DNA of 64,000 nucleotides from Nepenthes gracilis (GCA_033239525.1 BSYO01000033.1:3835501-3899500); one strand, 5' to 3'. Positions 1 to 12,337 are shown, numbered from the stretch's first letter. Program-made: numbers and translations. The notes: generated by a model from the sequence alone, not told the origin.

Positions 1-162
1 GGCCGCTAAAGTCCTTTCGGGCAAAGCCGAAGTTCAAAATTCGACCACATGTGGGCTGCTTGGCGCAAGGCCAAGGTTTCGTGGCCGCTAAAGGTCTTCC
101 GGCACGGAGTCAAAGTTCGGAATTCAACCACAGGTGGGCCGCCCGGCGCAGGCCAAGGTTTC
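1..162. repeat. Two-copy tandem repeat, unit about 82 bp
   Basis: Two imperfect copies (1-82 and 83-162) both begin GGCCGCTAAAG and both end GGCCAAGGTTTC. They are much more GC-rich than most of the window. They lie beyond the integrase end of the minus-strand Ty3/gypsy element, in the place where TAT-type elements carry a long untranslated stretch between pol and the 3' LTR. More copies may lie left of the window edge. Confidence 0.85.
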
Positions 163-591
163 TTTTTACAGGTGGACGAATGTTTTCCTGACTTAAGGGT
201 AGTCTAGGTCGTTTATACTTTTTGGAAATGTCAAGCAAACATACACTCGTATGAACAATCAGACAAGCAAATAAAAATAATAATTTTATTAATGGAAACG
301 TGATGCATGTACAAGCATTCCAATTCATATATGCACAACTTACCTGGGCGTGTATGTGCCTTGCTGGTAGTACTTCTTAAGGTGGCTAGCATTCCAGGTC
401 CATAGGACTAGTTTGCCGTCCTGGGTGCACAGCGTGTACACTTAGTTCCGGAGGATCGCCAAAAACAAGGAATGAGCCTTCCTAATTTAGTGAGAGCTTA
501 TTCCTGTGGGCGGTCTTGCCTGTCGCCTCTACACTCCGGGAGGACCAGTTCCCGACCTCAAGCGGCAAGCCTTCACCTGCTTATTGTAGTA

Positions 592-1581
592 TCAAGCGAT
601 GCGTTGATAGTAGGTTGTCGTCCTAAGGCACGCCGCATTGCAAACTTTCAGGAGCAGGTTCAAGCACTCTCTGAGCCTCTGGGAGTTGTTGACAAGGTCG
701 AAGCATTCGATCCAAAGGCTGGGGAAGCCCATTTTGACGGGGATGACCGCCTCAGCCTCGTAGCAAAGGCTAAAGGGTGTCTCCCATGTCAGCTCCCACG
801 GGGTCATTCAATACGAGCAGAGCACAAAAAGTAACTCATCTGCCTAGGAGCCCCCTGCGTCCTCAAGTTTAGTCTTCGATCCGTGCAACAATGTTCGGTT
901 GGTCACCTTAACCTGGCCGTTAGCTTGTGGGTATGCCATGGACGTGTGAACTAGTCTGATATGCAAGCTTGTGCAGTATTTAGTAAACCGTTTGTCAATG
1001 AACTAAGTTCTGTTATTGGCTACTATGACCTCAGGAATCCCGAACCGACAAACAATATTCTGACGGACGAACTTCGTTGCGTTCTGTTCAGTTATGCATG
1101 CCAGAGGAGTTGCCTCAACCCATTTGGTGAAGTAGTCGATGCCAACGATGATGAACTTTTTTTGTCTGGAAGCCACGGGCATAGGCCCAAGGATGTCAAA
1201 CCCCCATTGCGCAAATGGCCATGGGGCCTACAAGCTCTGTAGCTCCGTGTGCGGCTGGTGGGTCAGGGACCCGTGAATTTAGTAGCTCTCACACTTTTTG
1301 ACAAAGTCCATGGAGTCTCGCTTCATCGTGGGCCAGAACAGACCTTGCCGCATAATCTTGAATGCAAGGTTTTTCCCTCCAACATGCGAGCCACATACAC
1401 TAAGGTTGACTTCGCCCAGCACGTATTCGACTTCCTGCGGCATGAGGCATTTTAGGTAGGGAGTCGAATATCCCCACCGGTACAGTCTCCCATTGATGAT
1501 CATGTACCAGCCAGCCGTCTTCTTTATCCGTTTGGCCTCTTCAGGGTTTTCTAGCAACGCTCCGTCCATCAGGTATTTCAA
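592..1581 (-). pseudogene. Integrase region of the Ty3/gypsy element (broken)
   Basis: The upstream end (1279-1581) encodes the zinc-binding head of the integrase, recognisable from GRLYRWGYSTPYLKCL and, further on, LAFKIMRQGLFWPTMKRD; one of the expected zinc-ligand histidines appears lost (VNLSVCGSH). The downstream end (592-807) has the typical tail TPFSLCYEAEAVIPVKMG. The catalytic core between them (about 820-1270) is spread over several frames with stops. An intact integrase would insert the DNA copy into the genome; this one cannot be made as a single protein. Confidence 0.8.
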
Positions 1582-1817
1582 TACAGGGTCATCCAGTTGT
1601 TGTCTTTGACTATCTGCAGCACCTCGCGCTCTGGGCCATCGATGCTGGGCACGGCCAGAACTTCCTGCATGCTCTTAGCGTACTGCTCCTGAGATCCCGT
1701 GGCTGCGTCCTTGGCCAATTGGTCAGCCTTCCAGTTCTCCGCCCTCAGGATATGTTCAATTTTGAATTTTTCGAATGCCTGGGCTTGGGCCTTCGCCTTT
1801 ACTAGGTATTTAGCGAG

Positions 1818-2264
1818 CTACGGGTTTGATACTTCGAAGACTTGCTGAATCTTATTAACCACTAACTCCGAGTTGCTATGCACAACCATCGCTTTCACTG
1901 AGCATTCCCTGGCCAGCCTGAGTCCTGCGAGGAGGGCATCGTACTCCGCTACATTGTTGGTGGCTGGGAATCCAAGTGTTAGAGAGTACTTGATCTTTGA
2001 GCCATCTGGGGTTCCGAGCACGACTCCAGCCCCACTGCCCATTTGCGTGGATGATCCGTCGACGTTGAGGGTCCATACTGGGGCGCTCGTGGTGCTCACG
2101 TCTTCGACTAGGTCTAGGGCGCCGAGAGCGAGGGTCGCCATTTCGACCATGAAGTCTACGAGGGCTTGGCCCTTGAGGGTTGACCTCGATCGGAACTCTA
2201 CGTCGAACTCGCTCAACTCTATGGCCCACTTGACCAACCATCCGAATGTCTCAGGTTTTTGCAA
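1818..2264 (-). pseudogene. RNase H region of the Ty3/gypsy element
   Basis: This 148-codon open stretch holds the end of the RT connection (WAIELSEFDVEFRSR) followed by an RNase H domain. The first catalytic Asp lies in WTLNVDGSSTQMGSGAGVVL and the Glu in NNVAEYDALLAGLRLA; the next acidic position lies in VVHSNSELVVNKI, where the usual Asp is replaced by Asn. RNase H removes the RNA template during reverse transcription. The loss of that Asp and the flanking frame breaks suggest it is inactive. Confidence 0.8.
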
Positions 2265-2289
2265 GATCGCCTTCAGAGGCTAGTCAGTC

Positions 2290-2900
2290 AACACGACGAT
2301 TCGATGCGCTTGAAAGTATGGCCTCAACTTTCTGGTAAAGTAGATGAGGGCCAAGGCGATCCTCTCAGCGTGAGGGTAGCGGGACTCCGTGTCACTACAC
2401 TTTGCTCACATAATATACGGGTCACTACACATTCCCCTGTTGCCAAATAAGGACCGAGCTGAGAGCCATGTCTGATACCGCCAGATAGAGATATAGTTCC
2501 TCACCTTCCAAAGGGGAGGTTGGGAGTGGAGGATTGACAAGGTACGGCTTCAGCTCCTGGAACGTGGCCTTGCACTCGTCTGTCTATCGGAATTCAGTCG
2601 CCTTCGTCTTCCTGAGGGCCTTGAAGAACGGTAGATACTTCTCCGTGGACTTGACCAGGAACCGCAAGAGGGCGACGAGCCTCCCTGTGAACTTCTGGAC
2701 CTCCTTCACAGTCCGCAAATGGTTCATGTCGAGAATGGCTCTGATTTTCTCCAGGTTCGCTTCGATACCTCGCTGAGATACTATGAAGCCCAGGAACTTT
2801 CCGGAGGTCACCCCGAACACGCACTTGGCCGTGTTGAGCTTCATCTTATGTGCTCGAAGCACCTCGAAAGTTTCTGTCAGGTCCTCGTTTGACTGAGCCT
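2290..2900 (-). pseudogene. Reverse transcriptase C-terminal half (catalytic core missing)
   Basis: The stretch 2584-2862 encodes the palm/thumb end of a Ty3-type RT: HKMKLNTAKCVFGV, SGKFLGFIVSQRGIEAN and VQKFTGRLVALLRF. Around 2460-2515 another frame gives LYLYLAVSDMALSS, the start of the connection domain. Upstream of LRAHKMKLN I can read QSNEDLTETFEV, but the YVDD box normally just before it is absent; the sequence passes instead into MEDLDFRDE, which resembles the pre-RT linker. An internal deletion of the fingers and palm is the simplest reading. Confidence 0.75.
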
Positions 2901-3089
2901 ATTGTAACGATACCTCATCGCGGAAATCTAGATCCTCCATTGGTCGACTTGGAGTGGCGAAGGTGACCTAGGATAGGTAACACGTTCGTCCCATCATTTG
3001 GTCACCCAGCGCCTCGCCGATTCCATACGGGGATGGGAACTTCACATTCAAGTGAGGGATCGACGTCATGGCCCCAAAGACGGCCAGGA

Positions 3090-3560
3090 ATGGCTGAGCG
3101 AAAGGCGTTCTAGGCTGATGGTAGGTCAATAACGAGGAACGTAAGCATGCGCATGGCTATGCGCGGGTGAGTTCCCATTGTGACCTCCAGTTGAATCTCT
3201 CCTTGCACGAGCACTGGCTCACTGTCCAAGCCGTACAGGGGTCTTTCGACTGCTCTCATCTGATTCTTTTTGAGACCAAACTTAAAAAAATGCATCGAGG
3301 TACAACAAATTTCGAGAGTTTCCATTATCAATAAAAACTCGTCTCAATTGGTAGTCAAGCGCACCGTCTGAGACGAGAGTTGATATAATAAGAGGGTCTA
3401 CATGATTGGAGGTTATATATGTTATATCGTCGTCACTAAAACTAATGACATCAGTCCTAGCCCCTACTCTTACTCTCTTGTTGTTAGACGCAGCTTCGGG
3501 CCGGTCTGGGTTACTGCTTCTAGCCGACCTATTCGAGATCATACTGATAACACTAGCGGC
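3090..3560 (-). pseudogene. Protease-region remnant of the Ty3/gypsy element
   Basis: Two overlapping frames (3282-3542 and 3110-3331) carry remnants of the aspartic protease region. VFIDNGNSRNLLYLDAFF resembles the retropepsin segment D-(S/T)-G-(S/A)-S with the catalytic motif degraded to DNGNS, and the next frame has VQGEIQLEVTMGTHP and MLTFLVIDLPSA, matching the later strand and flap region of TAT-type proteases. A frameshift separates the halves. Identification rests on order between gag and RT as well as on these motifs. Confidence 0.65.
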
Positions 3561-3619
3561 GACTTGGTTTCTTAGCTGATCTCTAGCTTCGTTAGCAGTG
3601 GCCTCAGGGGCTTGCCCCG

Positions 3620-4640
3620 AGCTCTTTAGAAACCGAGTGAGATGCCCGCGATGAATCAGGTCTTCGATTTCCCTCTACAGGGTCTGGCAGTCCTCCGTGG
3701 TATGCCCCACAGACCGGTGGTAGTGACAATACTTTGTCTGGTCTCTGACCTCTGGGTTCTTCGGCGCTTTAAGCCACTCAAAAACTTCTCGTCTCGAATT
3801 TGTATCAGAATGTTCGAGTGAGTGTCATTTGGGGGAGTCAGGGTCAGAGGCCTGTACTCCCTTCGAACACTCAGCTCGAACCTCGGTTACTTGCGGGGTT
3901 CCCAAGAGTAGCCGCCATCTCCGTTCCTCTTCTTCCCGGGGGCCAATCCTTCCGACTGTCGATCCGCGCATTCTGGACGTTTAGCCTCGGCCTCCTCAGC
4001 CACAATGTAGACCCAAGTGATGGCCTCAACTTTCCGGAAGGATTGAGGGCGCTGGTGCACCAAGTGCTTAAAGAACTCCCCAGCTGCCAATGTGGCAATA
4101 AAGGCGCTCAGCTTTATCTCGTCGGAGAGTTGGAGGATACGGCGAGCTTCTACAGTGAAGCGGTTGAGGAATCGCTTCAAGCTCTCCTCCGAACTCTAGC
4201 GAAGGTGGACAAGGTGTTAAAACTGCTTCTCTTCTCTCCTACTGGAGGTGAACTAGCATAGGAAGCAGTCTACAAGCTCGTCGAAGAGTGAATCGAGTTG
4301 GATCGAAGGCCATGAAACTAGAGCCTGGCGTCCCCTTTGAACATTAGGGGAAAGCACTAGCACAAGACGACTTCACTCACCCCGTGAAAGGACAGCATCG
4401 TGCAAAAATAGTCCAGGTGCTCCATCGGATCCGTACTCCCATTGTAAGGATCCAACGTAGACATTTTGAACTTGAGGGGGAGTGGTTGCGTCCGGATGTC
4501 CATGGTGAACGGTGATCTCCGCAGGTCGAGCGCCTATTGTCATGGCTCCCCCTTGAACACGTGCCGCCATATCTTCTTCACCTTCTCCTCTATCCGACAG
4601 GTGGACCCGCTCCTCTTCGCGTTGATGAAGTCTCAAAGCT
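3620..4640 (-). pseudogene. gag remnant of the Ty3/gypsy element
   Basis: Near 4376-4477 the minus strand reads LKFKMSTLDPYNGSTDPMEH, the conserved N-terminal gag motif of TAT-lineage elements, and 3887-4180 reads MKRFLNRFTVEARRILQLSD, the retrotransposon gag capsid region. Gag forms the virus-like particle that packages the element RNA. The pieces are in different frames with stops between them, so no complete gag is encoded. No start codon can be assigned. Confidence 0.75.
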
Positions 4641-5165
4641 CGGAGTTCTCTTGGGGGTCACGCAGATCATGGCGACTACCCACTCAGGGTGATCGCGTAC
4701 TGCATAAGCCCTTTCCTCTGATTGTGGGCCTCCTGTCGTTGCAAGAGTTGCGGGGGTTCCGCCGCTATGGGCTTTCTTCCCCCGCGTTCCCGCTCAAGAG
4801 GCTCCGAGCTGTCGTTTGGGCCATGCTGCCAAAGGCTGCCTGGGCCTCGAAGGCATCAAGCCTGGCTGCTCTTCTTTGGGGCCTCGCCTGTGGTTTCTTC
4901 CACCTAGAAGTCGACAATTGGGGCCCCAAGGGAGAGGCTCCCATCCATTGTGCTCCAGCTTGAGCACATAGCGCCCAAGCATCGTCATGTCGCCCACGTC
5001 GAAACTTGCGCGCACGCTGGGTCTGACCTTCGCTAGCCGGGCATGCTACCCACAGAGGGCGTTGCCGCGGGCGGTAGTGTCTCCGGTCGCTTAACTTGCG
5101 CTCTAATGTTAACCATCTTCAGAGTGAGAGAGTGAACGTTGGGACAAGTGGTTAGACTTTTTTAT

Positions 5166-5186
5166 CGTTTTCACAGACGGCGCTAA
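5166..5186 (-). other. Primer-binding region next to the 5' LTR
   Basis: Immediately inside the LTR end the minus strand reads TTAGCGCCGTCTGTG. Many plant gypsy elements of this lineage have TGGCGCCGTCTGTG at this position, where a host tRNA 3' end primes minus-strand synthesis. The second G of the usual TGGCGCC is changed here to A. Which tRNA was used is not decided by the sequence. Confidence 0.55.
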
Positions 5187-6195
5187 TGTTAATAATGCGT
5201 CCCGGGGTCTGAGTTCTCGTGCGGATTAAGGAGTCTTCGAATTCCTCTTTTGGGTCGGATCGCGAACGGGTTCAGTCGCCCCGTCTCTCAACTTGGGTCC
5301 TGTGCACCACAAACTACAAACAAGAGATCAGAGGACGGCGAGAGGTTGTCATACCGTACACACTCCGACACTCAAATCAGAAATATTTTTCCGATAACGG
5401 AACGATGCACGCGTGGAAGTGAACGTGATGCGAATGTAAGAATGCTGGAATGTGGGGAGCGTGTGGGACGTTTGGAGGAGGCTTATACTCCATGGATTGC
5501 ATTGCTAGGAGTGGCTCACTACGGTCAACGTGAGGTGGCGGTGGCACGAAGGAAGAGTGCTGGTTCTTTCTCCTCAAAGCTTTGAGCGCTGGGTAAAGGA
5601 TCAAGATCAAAATCTCAAGTGACCGCTTAGGCTCTTTCAGGGTAGTTGGAATCAGATTTGCCAAAAGTCGGAGAAGTCTCTAGAGCAAAAGTTGGGCTTC
5701 TCCAAAAAAGTCCCCCTCTCAGCTGGCAGAGAGGATATTTGTAAGCTCCCTCAGGGAGGCTTTGGGAGCCAGGATCTCCGACAAGTGGCTTGCCAGGATT
5801 CGTCGGCCGCTGCCCATTGATGGTGGCCAGCGGTGTCGATTGTCGCCTTGTGGAGGCGAGGCAACCATTGTCGGGCGTGGCCAACGCAAGCCTGCTCACA
5901 TTGCTTGGATTGGATAAATGGTTGATGAGGCGACGTGCGTTGCGACTTGTCAGCGTTGACCCCATCTCCCATTAGCTGGCACTTTCTGAGCCGACGCCTC
6001 TTGCGCCAGCAATCTGCGGTCGCCTCTGCAAGGGCACGAGTGGCGCTGATTGGCTGCACGCCTGGGGAGCCTTGTGGGCCGTGTCTCTAGATCTCATGGG
6101 ACGCCATTGTTGGGCTAGACTCTTTTGCTGGTCGGACCCTCCTTCTTCCAGTTGGGCCTTGCTAGTTCTGGCCTAGAACCGTGCTGGACCCATCA
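5187..6195 (-). repeat. 5' LTR of the Ty3/gypsy element (LTR A)
   Basis: This 1009-bp segment starts TGTTAATAAT and ends GACCCATCA on the plus strand, giving TGATGGGTC...TTAACA in the element's own direction. It aligns over its outer parts with the solo LTRs at 47116, 53800 and 60790. The shared box CACTCCGACACTCAAATCAG lies at 5361-5380. The minus strand has an AT-rich TATA-like TTACAAATATCC near 5730-5745. The flanks (GCTAA and GGGTT) do not match, as expected when the other LTR lies elsewhere. Confidence 0.75.
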
Positions 6196-9100
6196 GGGTT
6201 AATTAACAAAAGAAAGATGGAAATACTGAAAATGATTAACTTAACTTAATGTTCGGTCATCTTGTAAAATACATTTGCAATTGACTTCCATAAGGAGTTG
6301 GAAGAATGGTTCACAACTTCTTAGGTAAAGGCTTCATAAAAAGAGGTAAGCAACATAACATTTAATTTACTTAAAACAAGAATGCATCTACACTCACACT
6401 CATGCACATTAAAGGACAAGTAATATAAGAATCAACATAGATAACCTAGGTACCGCCCAGGCTATGAACATGTTAATATACAAAAATCTCCAATTCATCG
6501 AGGACATTAAAACACAAAAATAAGTTGATTTTATGAGTTATAAGTTGATTTGCTACACGATTAACTTGATAATAGCAACTCAGACCCCATTAACTTGTAA
6601 AAATGCAGAAAATTCAGTTACAAATCAACTAAATAATGTTTACAAGCTTCTTACCCGTTTTAGGTAAAGGATGAGTAATTGAAGAATAATAATAATCAAC
6701 AAACCTATTATTTGTCTAATTGTAATAATCCATGAAAATAATCCTTGATCTCAATGTAGGAAGTAATTACTTATGGCAAAAATCAATGCTTTAGCGTACT
6801 AAGTATTATGCTCTCTTCAATATATAGAAAATAAAGAAAGTGAAAGAAAGAAATTATGACAATCATAAATTAAGAGAACATCAATTCTTACCCAGTAAAA
6901 TATGGTAACGGATATAATTGGTAAAGGCCAGTAGTGGAGCAAGGAAATCTGACAACGCATCAATAATTAACACGGTATACATAATGCTAAAATTGAAATT
7001 TTCGTAAAGATGAAAAAAGAAGTTCGAGGGGACATTGTCAAACTAAACTTAGGTTGGATTGCAGGAATGAAGCTAAGCTTAGGTTCTAACACCACCACCC
7101 CCCAAAAAAAATCAAAGAAACTAAACTGAGGTTGTGTTTGGTGAGAAAAGTGACTATTCATCCCCACCAAACAAAGCAAAGATTTATACAATTATGATCT
7201 TCACAATATGTTAGCCACTGAAGTGGACAAGACAAAAACAAATTTGCCAGAGAATTCGGCTGAAACAAAAGTAGAGACTAATATCTAGGTAATATTAAAT
7301 GTGTTAAAGGCAAAGATGGTAGAGTAATATATAGAAGAAAGATGGAAGAATTAGCTCAATGCTTTGTTGCCCAAAAGACAAGTAAAAGGACTAAGGTCAT
7401 AAACCAAATTCGAGTAATCAAGTAAAGGCTAAACAATCTTGTGTATCCATATAGCACTGCCAAAATTCTCAAGAGATACTAAAGAATTATTAGTGTCCAT
7501 TTGTTTACCAAAATTAAAGCCAAATAACATATCTAAAGAATTGAAGGGGAAGAGGACCTAGTACCTATCACCAACATATTTAAAAAGCTAGACATGATTC
7601 TCACAAAATTGAGCTTGCCAATCTATGTTAAAACTGCAAGAGGTTAATTGAACAATACCAAGAAAGAAACAGAGGTATTAGACAATTGATCTAGCTTTAC
7701 GGTGGAAGATCAACTCCACCATGGACAGTCCCAAGTTAAAATAAAGAAAGTAGTGGAACAGCAGCTTAAAACTTTTACCACATGTTTTATGAATGATTCT
7801 AACAAGGAATGTTGTGGGGTTGTATCTCAACAGCAATGCATCCTCCCAATAATACACAGGGAATTGAAAAATGGACAAGAGTACGTTAACTCATTGTCCT
7901 GAAACAGTTGCATCATGTCCCCGCTTGAACACAATGTAGAGGATGCAAGAGCGGGCAAGTAATTCGTCACTAAGAACATAAGAACCCCTAATGGAGAGAT
8001 TATAAAGATAGTGAATACAATGGTTGGAAGAAAAATTAACAAAATTATCCTAGAAGTAACTAAGCCAGTAGAACAAAACCCCAAAATGATCAAAATGGGT
8101 TATAAACTTTGAGACACAGAAGCGGAAATTATAGAAATGTTGTAGGCATTATTGTGCACAGAATAGGATTATTAGAAAATATTGAAATACAATTTGGATA
8201 GATTTGGACGTTATGATGCAGAAAATAGGGAAGGATGAGAAAAAAAATTAGGAGGAGATTTAAACAGGCATAAGGTGAAGGATAACTAGAGATATGAAAA
8301 AAAAATGCAGGGTGGATTAGGTTTTGGGGATAAGAATGACTTGGGTATATGATTTTAGAGTAAACTCTCTCCAATGACCCATTTTCTATGAATGGTGCAC
8401 CAAACCGAGCAGAACAACAGATTTATATAGACAAGCCCACTCATTGACACTTAATGCTCTAACGATGTTGATGTATGTTAATGTTGTTTATACTTGAAGA
8501 TCACCACAAAGACTATACATGTATTAGGGTGACTCAAATAAGAGCTTATGGAAAGAGAAAAAGAGAAATCTATAAGGTTAATGACCAAAAAACCCAGAAA
8601 TCATTATACTGGTTCCATAAAAAAAGGAAGCATGTAATGAGGATATAGTTTTGATCATGGAATAATAAGTTAAGAGTGACGTAAGCAGGTGATTGCAAGT
8701 AGGAATGGATGAAATATTGGTATGTTATTTTTTGAGGCATATCGGAATTGAGTGTTTGTATCATTATCAAACACAAATTTTGTGCTATTCGGAACCTAGG
8801 GGGTAAATATCAGCCGAAACATCTCAATATATCTCCGATGCATCGTGATTTTGTGGCAGTATCAGGGGCCAATACTGATATTTCATTCCATAGTACAAAA
8901 CTTCAATCACAATTGGTTACAAAGTCCTCAACATTTTATGGTCACAATGTCCTTTAACATTTTTGCATTATTTATAAATGAACGTAACAAGCATAATTAA
9001 GATCATGGTATGGGCTGCTGGCAGATGCTTCAGTCTTGGTGTAGAAAACAGGAAGAGGGATTGCTTTCAAGTTACATTAGGTATGGAGGGATTAGAATCT

Positions 9101-10896
9101 GGCAAGTTCAACATCAGTAGAAGTAAGATGTACGAATTCAATTTTATTTGATTAACCAATAAATGATTATTGGAAAATACCTAAAGTAATAAATATGACT
9201 AACTTGAATCAAACATTCAAACACAATGAGAAACTCAACAAGATGTATTAGAAATGGAGAAGCACAAGCAAGATGGTTGTGATCATCAAATATTTTCAAA
9301 TATAAAGAAATACGCTATCAATTAACCATAGAACTTGTTATGCTGCATGTGCAGATCCAACATTTTCATTTATAGAGGCAATTTTAAATACTTGCTGCAT
9401 GGAGGACAATATCTAAATTTCATAAACTAACCATAATGAGGGATTATATCAGTTTTACATTGCTCCACAACTGTAACAACAAGTAAACGAAAACAATTAT
9501 GTTTTAAAAGGAGGAAACAAATTCTAAGAAAATAGTTTCTTTATATCAAGTCCCCAGTGCACAATATTAGCCAAAAGAAAATCAAAAGGTTGTTTCCAAA
9601 AATTAATTACTGTCCATTTATATGGCAAGCTACAACTATCACTAACCAATTGCAATAATTGATACTGTTGCCCTTCAGTTTTCTTTTCCACACATCCCAA
9701 GCACCTTCTACTCACCATTAATCACACAATGCACAAAGTGCCACAAAAATGGTTTTGGCCACGAAAACGTTTTCCAATAAATACTTGTCTTTCACTAGAT
9801 TAGTTAATTTAGAATATTAATAACATAAACAGCTAACTGTCAAGCCCCTAAGCAACTTTGTACAGGATGGGAATTTGGGAGAGAACAAAAAAAATATATC
9901 AGACACTCTGGCAGTTAACAAGCACGGTCAAAATGGAAGCAAAACTAAATGGGAACATAAGTCGGTTGAAGACACTACTCTGAGAAGATAAAAAGGGATT
10001 CACTGACAGCTGGCTTGTATAATTATAAAAGGTCAAAGTAAGAAATTAATACATCTAAAATACACCAAAAGTGGTATCAACAGACAATAAGATATTTAAT
10101 GGCAGTTACGAATGTTTAGATAATGGCAACATAGGCTAAAGAATGCACTAAATACAGGCGGTGATTCAGTTAAGAAAATGACGGTAGGTGGACTGGAGTA
10201 GACAAAGAAAGATTTAGATGGATGAAAAGGAGAAGAATAACACACCCTCCAACTCTTATAGTTATATGGTGAAAAGTGGGGGCCATAAAGATAGATCAGA
10301 TTAACCCAACCGAGCAGTATTCAAGGAAAAAATCTTGTTTCCATCTAATCAAATCCATAACAAGTGATCTGTGCTTTTCTTCCTTCCCAAATAGCAAAGG
10401 AATAAATCCACATCTAAAACAATGTAAGCACGTGGTACATTCTTTCAGAAGTTCTTTGATTTACCTACTGTTATGTAATCTGATGATACATAACGAGATT
10501 TTATTATATAATGCATCTCAGAGAAGGTGCTCATGTAATCAGTAACACTGAACTTGCAGCAAGTAAGACAAATATTTGCTTTTCTCATCTATCGCTAGCT
10601 CATAACTACCAAGATCCTTAACAGCCCCTTGGAATCATGTCTGCATCTTATGTACTGGGTCATGAACTTTTGTGCTTTGGATCGTGTTGCATCATATTCA
10701 ATTGAGTATTTTTTTTTCTCAAGTGACCAACCACTTTCCCACATCTGCACTGAAGAATCACATTCCAGTACCAGCCGGAATGTACCACTTTTTGGTCAAC
10801 ATTGACCTGGATAATGTGTCATGCTAAATGACTTGCAAGTCTTGCATATATTGTCTTTCTTTTCCTAAATGCCCAAGCATTAATTAGTATTGTTGC

Positions 10897-10938
<42 letters not shown>

Positions 10939-11224
10939 GCATGCAAGGAAGATATGTTTTAGATGGGGCTATAGGGAGAATTTAGGATATTTAGATTTCT
11001 TTTAGATATTAATATTTTTCATTATGATATTTTCTCTTTATATTTATGCCAAGTCAGCTTCCTAGTTATCAATAAAACAATCTTTATATTTTTCATTATA
11101 ATACTTTAATGAACTTCTTTCAGTACAGTACTTCTCAACACAGAACATGTAGCAATTTTTTTCCCTTGGGAGGAGGGGAAATTGCATGGCAGGTCGCACA
11201 TGACAATGAAACATTGCTGTAGAG
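6196..11224. other. Spacer or intron-like DNA without a recognisable gene
   Basis: About 5 kb of moderately AT-rich sequence. No open frame resembles a known family, and none has the length or motifs of a plant exon. It lies on the downstream side of the PTST/FLO6-like exon at 15.6-16.1 kb, so it could be part of a very long intron of that gene, but I could not find a carbohydrate-binding-module exon in it. A weakly exon-like stretch on the minus strand near 7905-7970 is not enough to call. Confidence 0.5.
10897..10938. repeat. Compound (AT)n(AG)n microsatellite
   Basis: An AT dinucleotide run passes directly into an AG dinucleotide run. It lies about 290 bp before the Copia-type element and needs no further explanation. 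Confidence 0.95.
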
Positions 11225-12323
11225 TGTTTGGGATATGGGTCATTTTCGTATGGGCTCATATTCAGTTGATGGGCCAATAGGTGGATCGGACAAAAACACG
11301 CGAGCTCCATATCGAGACGGAGGATGGTGGTATTCGCATACAAAGCACGCGCGGCGAAGCGACTGAAGTATAGCTAGGTTCCAAGCCAAAGTGAGGCTGA
11401 CCCGACTGCACGGCCGGACTACTGATGGCCGAGGCCAAAGGGCAATTGAGCACGGCAAGTGGGCCGAGGGCATCTGCATACGAGGACCAGGCAGCACCAA
11501 TGCTGAAGGGACGACTGGGCAGCACGGCGATGTGGCACAATGCTGAAGGTCGACCGGTTGCTAAAGGCCAACCAAGGGCACCGATGTGAAGGGGTGACCG
11601 GGCAGCGCCCGTTTAGAGGCGACGACCTGACGGAGCTGAGTCAAATGATCGACCGGACTAGAAAGCAGATGATCGGCCAAACTGGTAACTGGTCGTGGGC
11701 CCACAAGTACAAGGTAAGCACCGTCAGAGAGCTGGTGAGCGCAAAAAATCACCTGTAAAATCTGGAGTAGGTGAGCAAGTGAGTGATTTGTGAGATTGGA
11801 GAGAGCACCGCCAATGAGAGAAAGTGCGGGAAATGCGTTTTCGTGTTTATAAAAAGGGGAGCAATAGTGAGGAAACGATGACTTTCCACTTCGCCAAAAA
11901 ACACTTATAAAATCAAAAAGCAAAGAGCGCCACAAAAGAGAGAAAAGTAGAGAGAGGAAAAGAAGGGAGAGAAAGGAGAGGGTGAAGAGGAAGACAAAGC
12001 TTTCCAGTCACCTCCGACCTAGGGCGCGCTGTTCTCCTAGTGCAAAAGAATTGTTTGTCAGTCTTGTTTTCACTCTTGCCTGTCTTTTAGGTCGGTTGCT
12101 TGTACTCTATTTTGGGGAGGTTTATGTAACCAAGTTTTATATAGTGGAGATTTTTCAAAATTTGTCCGTAATTTTTTTCTTAATTGAAAAGAATTTTTCA
12201 GGTTAAAATCGTTATACATTATTGTATTCCCTATATTCACAAATTGGTTGCTGATGGCCGACGGGGGGATTCAGATTTGCTCCGCTGCGTAGATTGTATG
12301 TATTCAGTTCTGAATCCCCAACA
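11225..12323 (+). repeat. 5' LTR of the Copia-type element
   Basis: It begins TGTTTGGGATATGGG and ends AATCCCCAACA. It differs from the 3' LTR mainly by transitions: in a stretch of about 123 bp around 11425-11550 I count 11 differences, all transitions, as expected after long cytosine methylation. A purine-rich leader (GAGAGGAAAAGAAGGGAGAG) near 11950 is shared with the other LTR. Confidence 0.9.
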
Positions 12324-12325
12324 AG

Positions 12326-12337
12326 TGGTATCAGAGA
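12326..12337 (+). other. tRNA-Met-i primer-binding site
   Basis: TGGTATCAGAGA starts two bases after the LTR. The standard plant Copia site is TGGTATCAGAGC, complementary to the initiator tRNA-Met 3' end; only the last base differs. Confidence 0.9.

Larger units (their letters stand above)
1..6195 (-). mobile_element. Decayed Ty3/gypsy (TAT-type) LTR retrotransposon, 3' end off the window
   Basis: On the minus strand the order from right to left is 5' LTR (5187-6195), primer-binding region, gag, protease, RT remnant, RNase H and integrase, which is the Ty3/gypsy gene order. The RNase H style (NVDGSSTQMGSGAGVVL), the gag motif LDPYNGSTDPMEHLDYF and the long untranslated end point to the TAT lineage (inference from family knowledge). 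Every coding part has stops and frameshifts and part of the RT is missing, so the copy cannot be autonomous. The 3' LTR must lie left of position 1. The element is GC-richer than the surrounding spacer. Confidence 0.85.

Noticed and set aside
472..834. 120-codon plus-strand open frame
   Set aside because: It is antisense to the integrase tail of the same element.
1873..2283. 136-codon plus-strand open frame
   Set aside because: It is antisense to the RNase H region, which has clear family motifs on the minus strand.
3800..4261. 153-codon plus-strand open frame
   Set aside because: It is antisense to the gag remnant of the minus-strand gypsy element and shows no own motifs.
7827..8093. Minus-strand open frame near 7.9 kb as a possible exon
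   Set aside because: Hydrophobic low-complexity start, no family resemblance and no convincing splice sites on both sides.
11540..11935. Open frames on both strands inside the Copia LTR
   Set aside because: They lie in LTR sequence and are not shared in frame with the other LTR.
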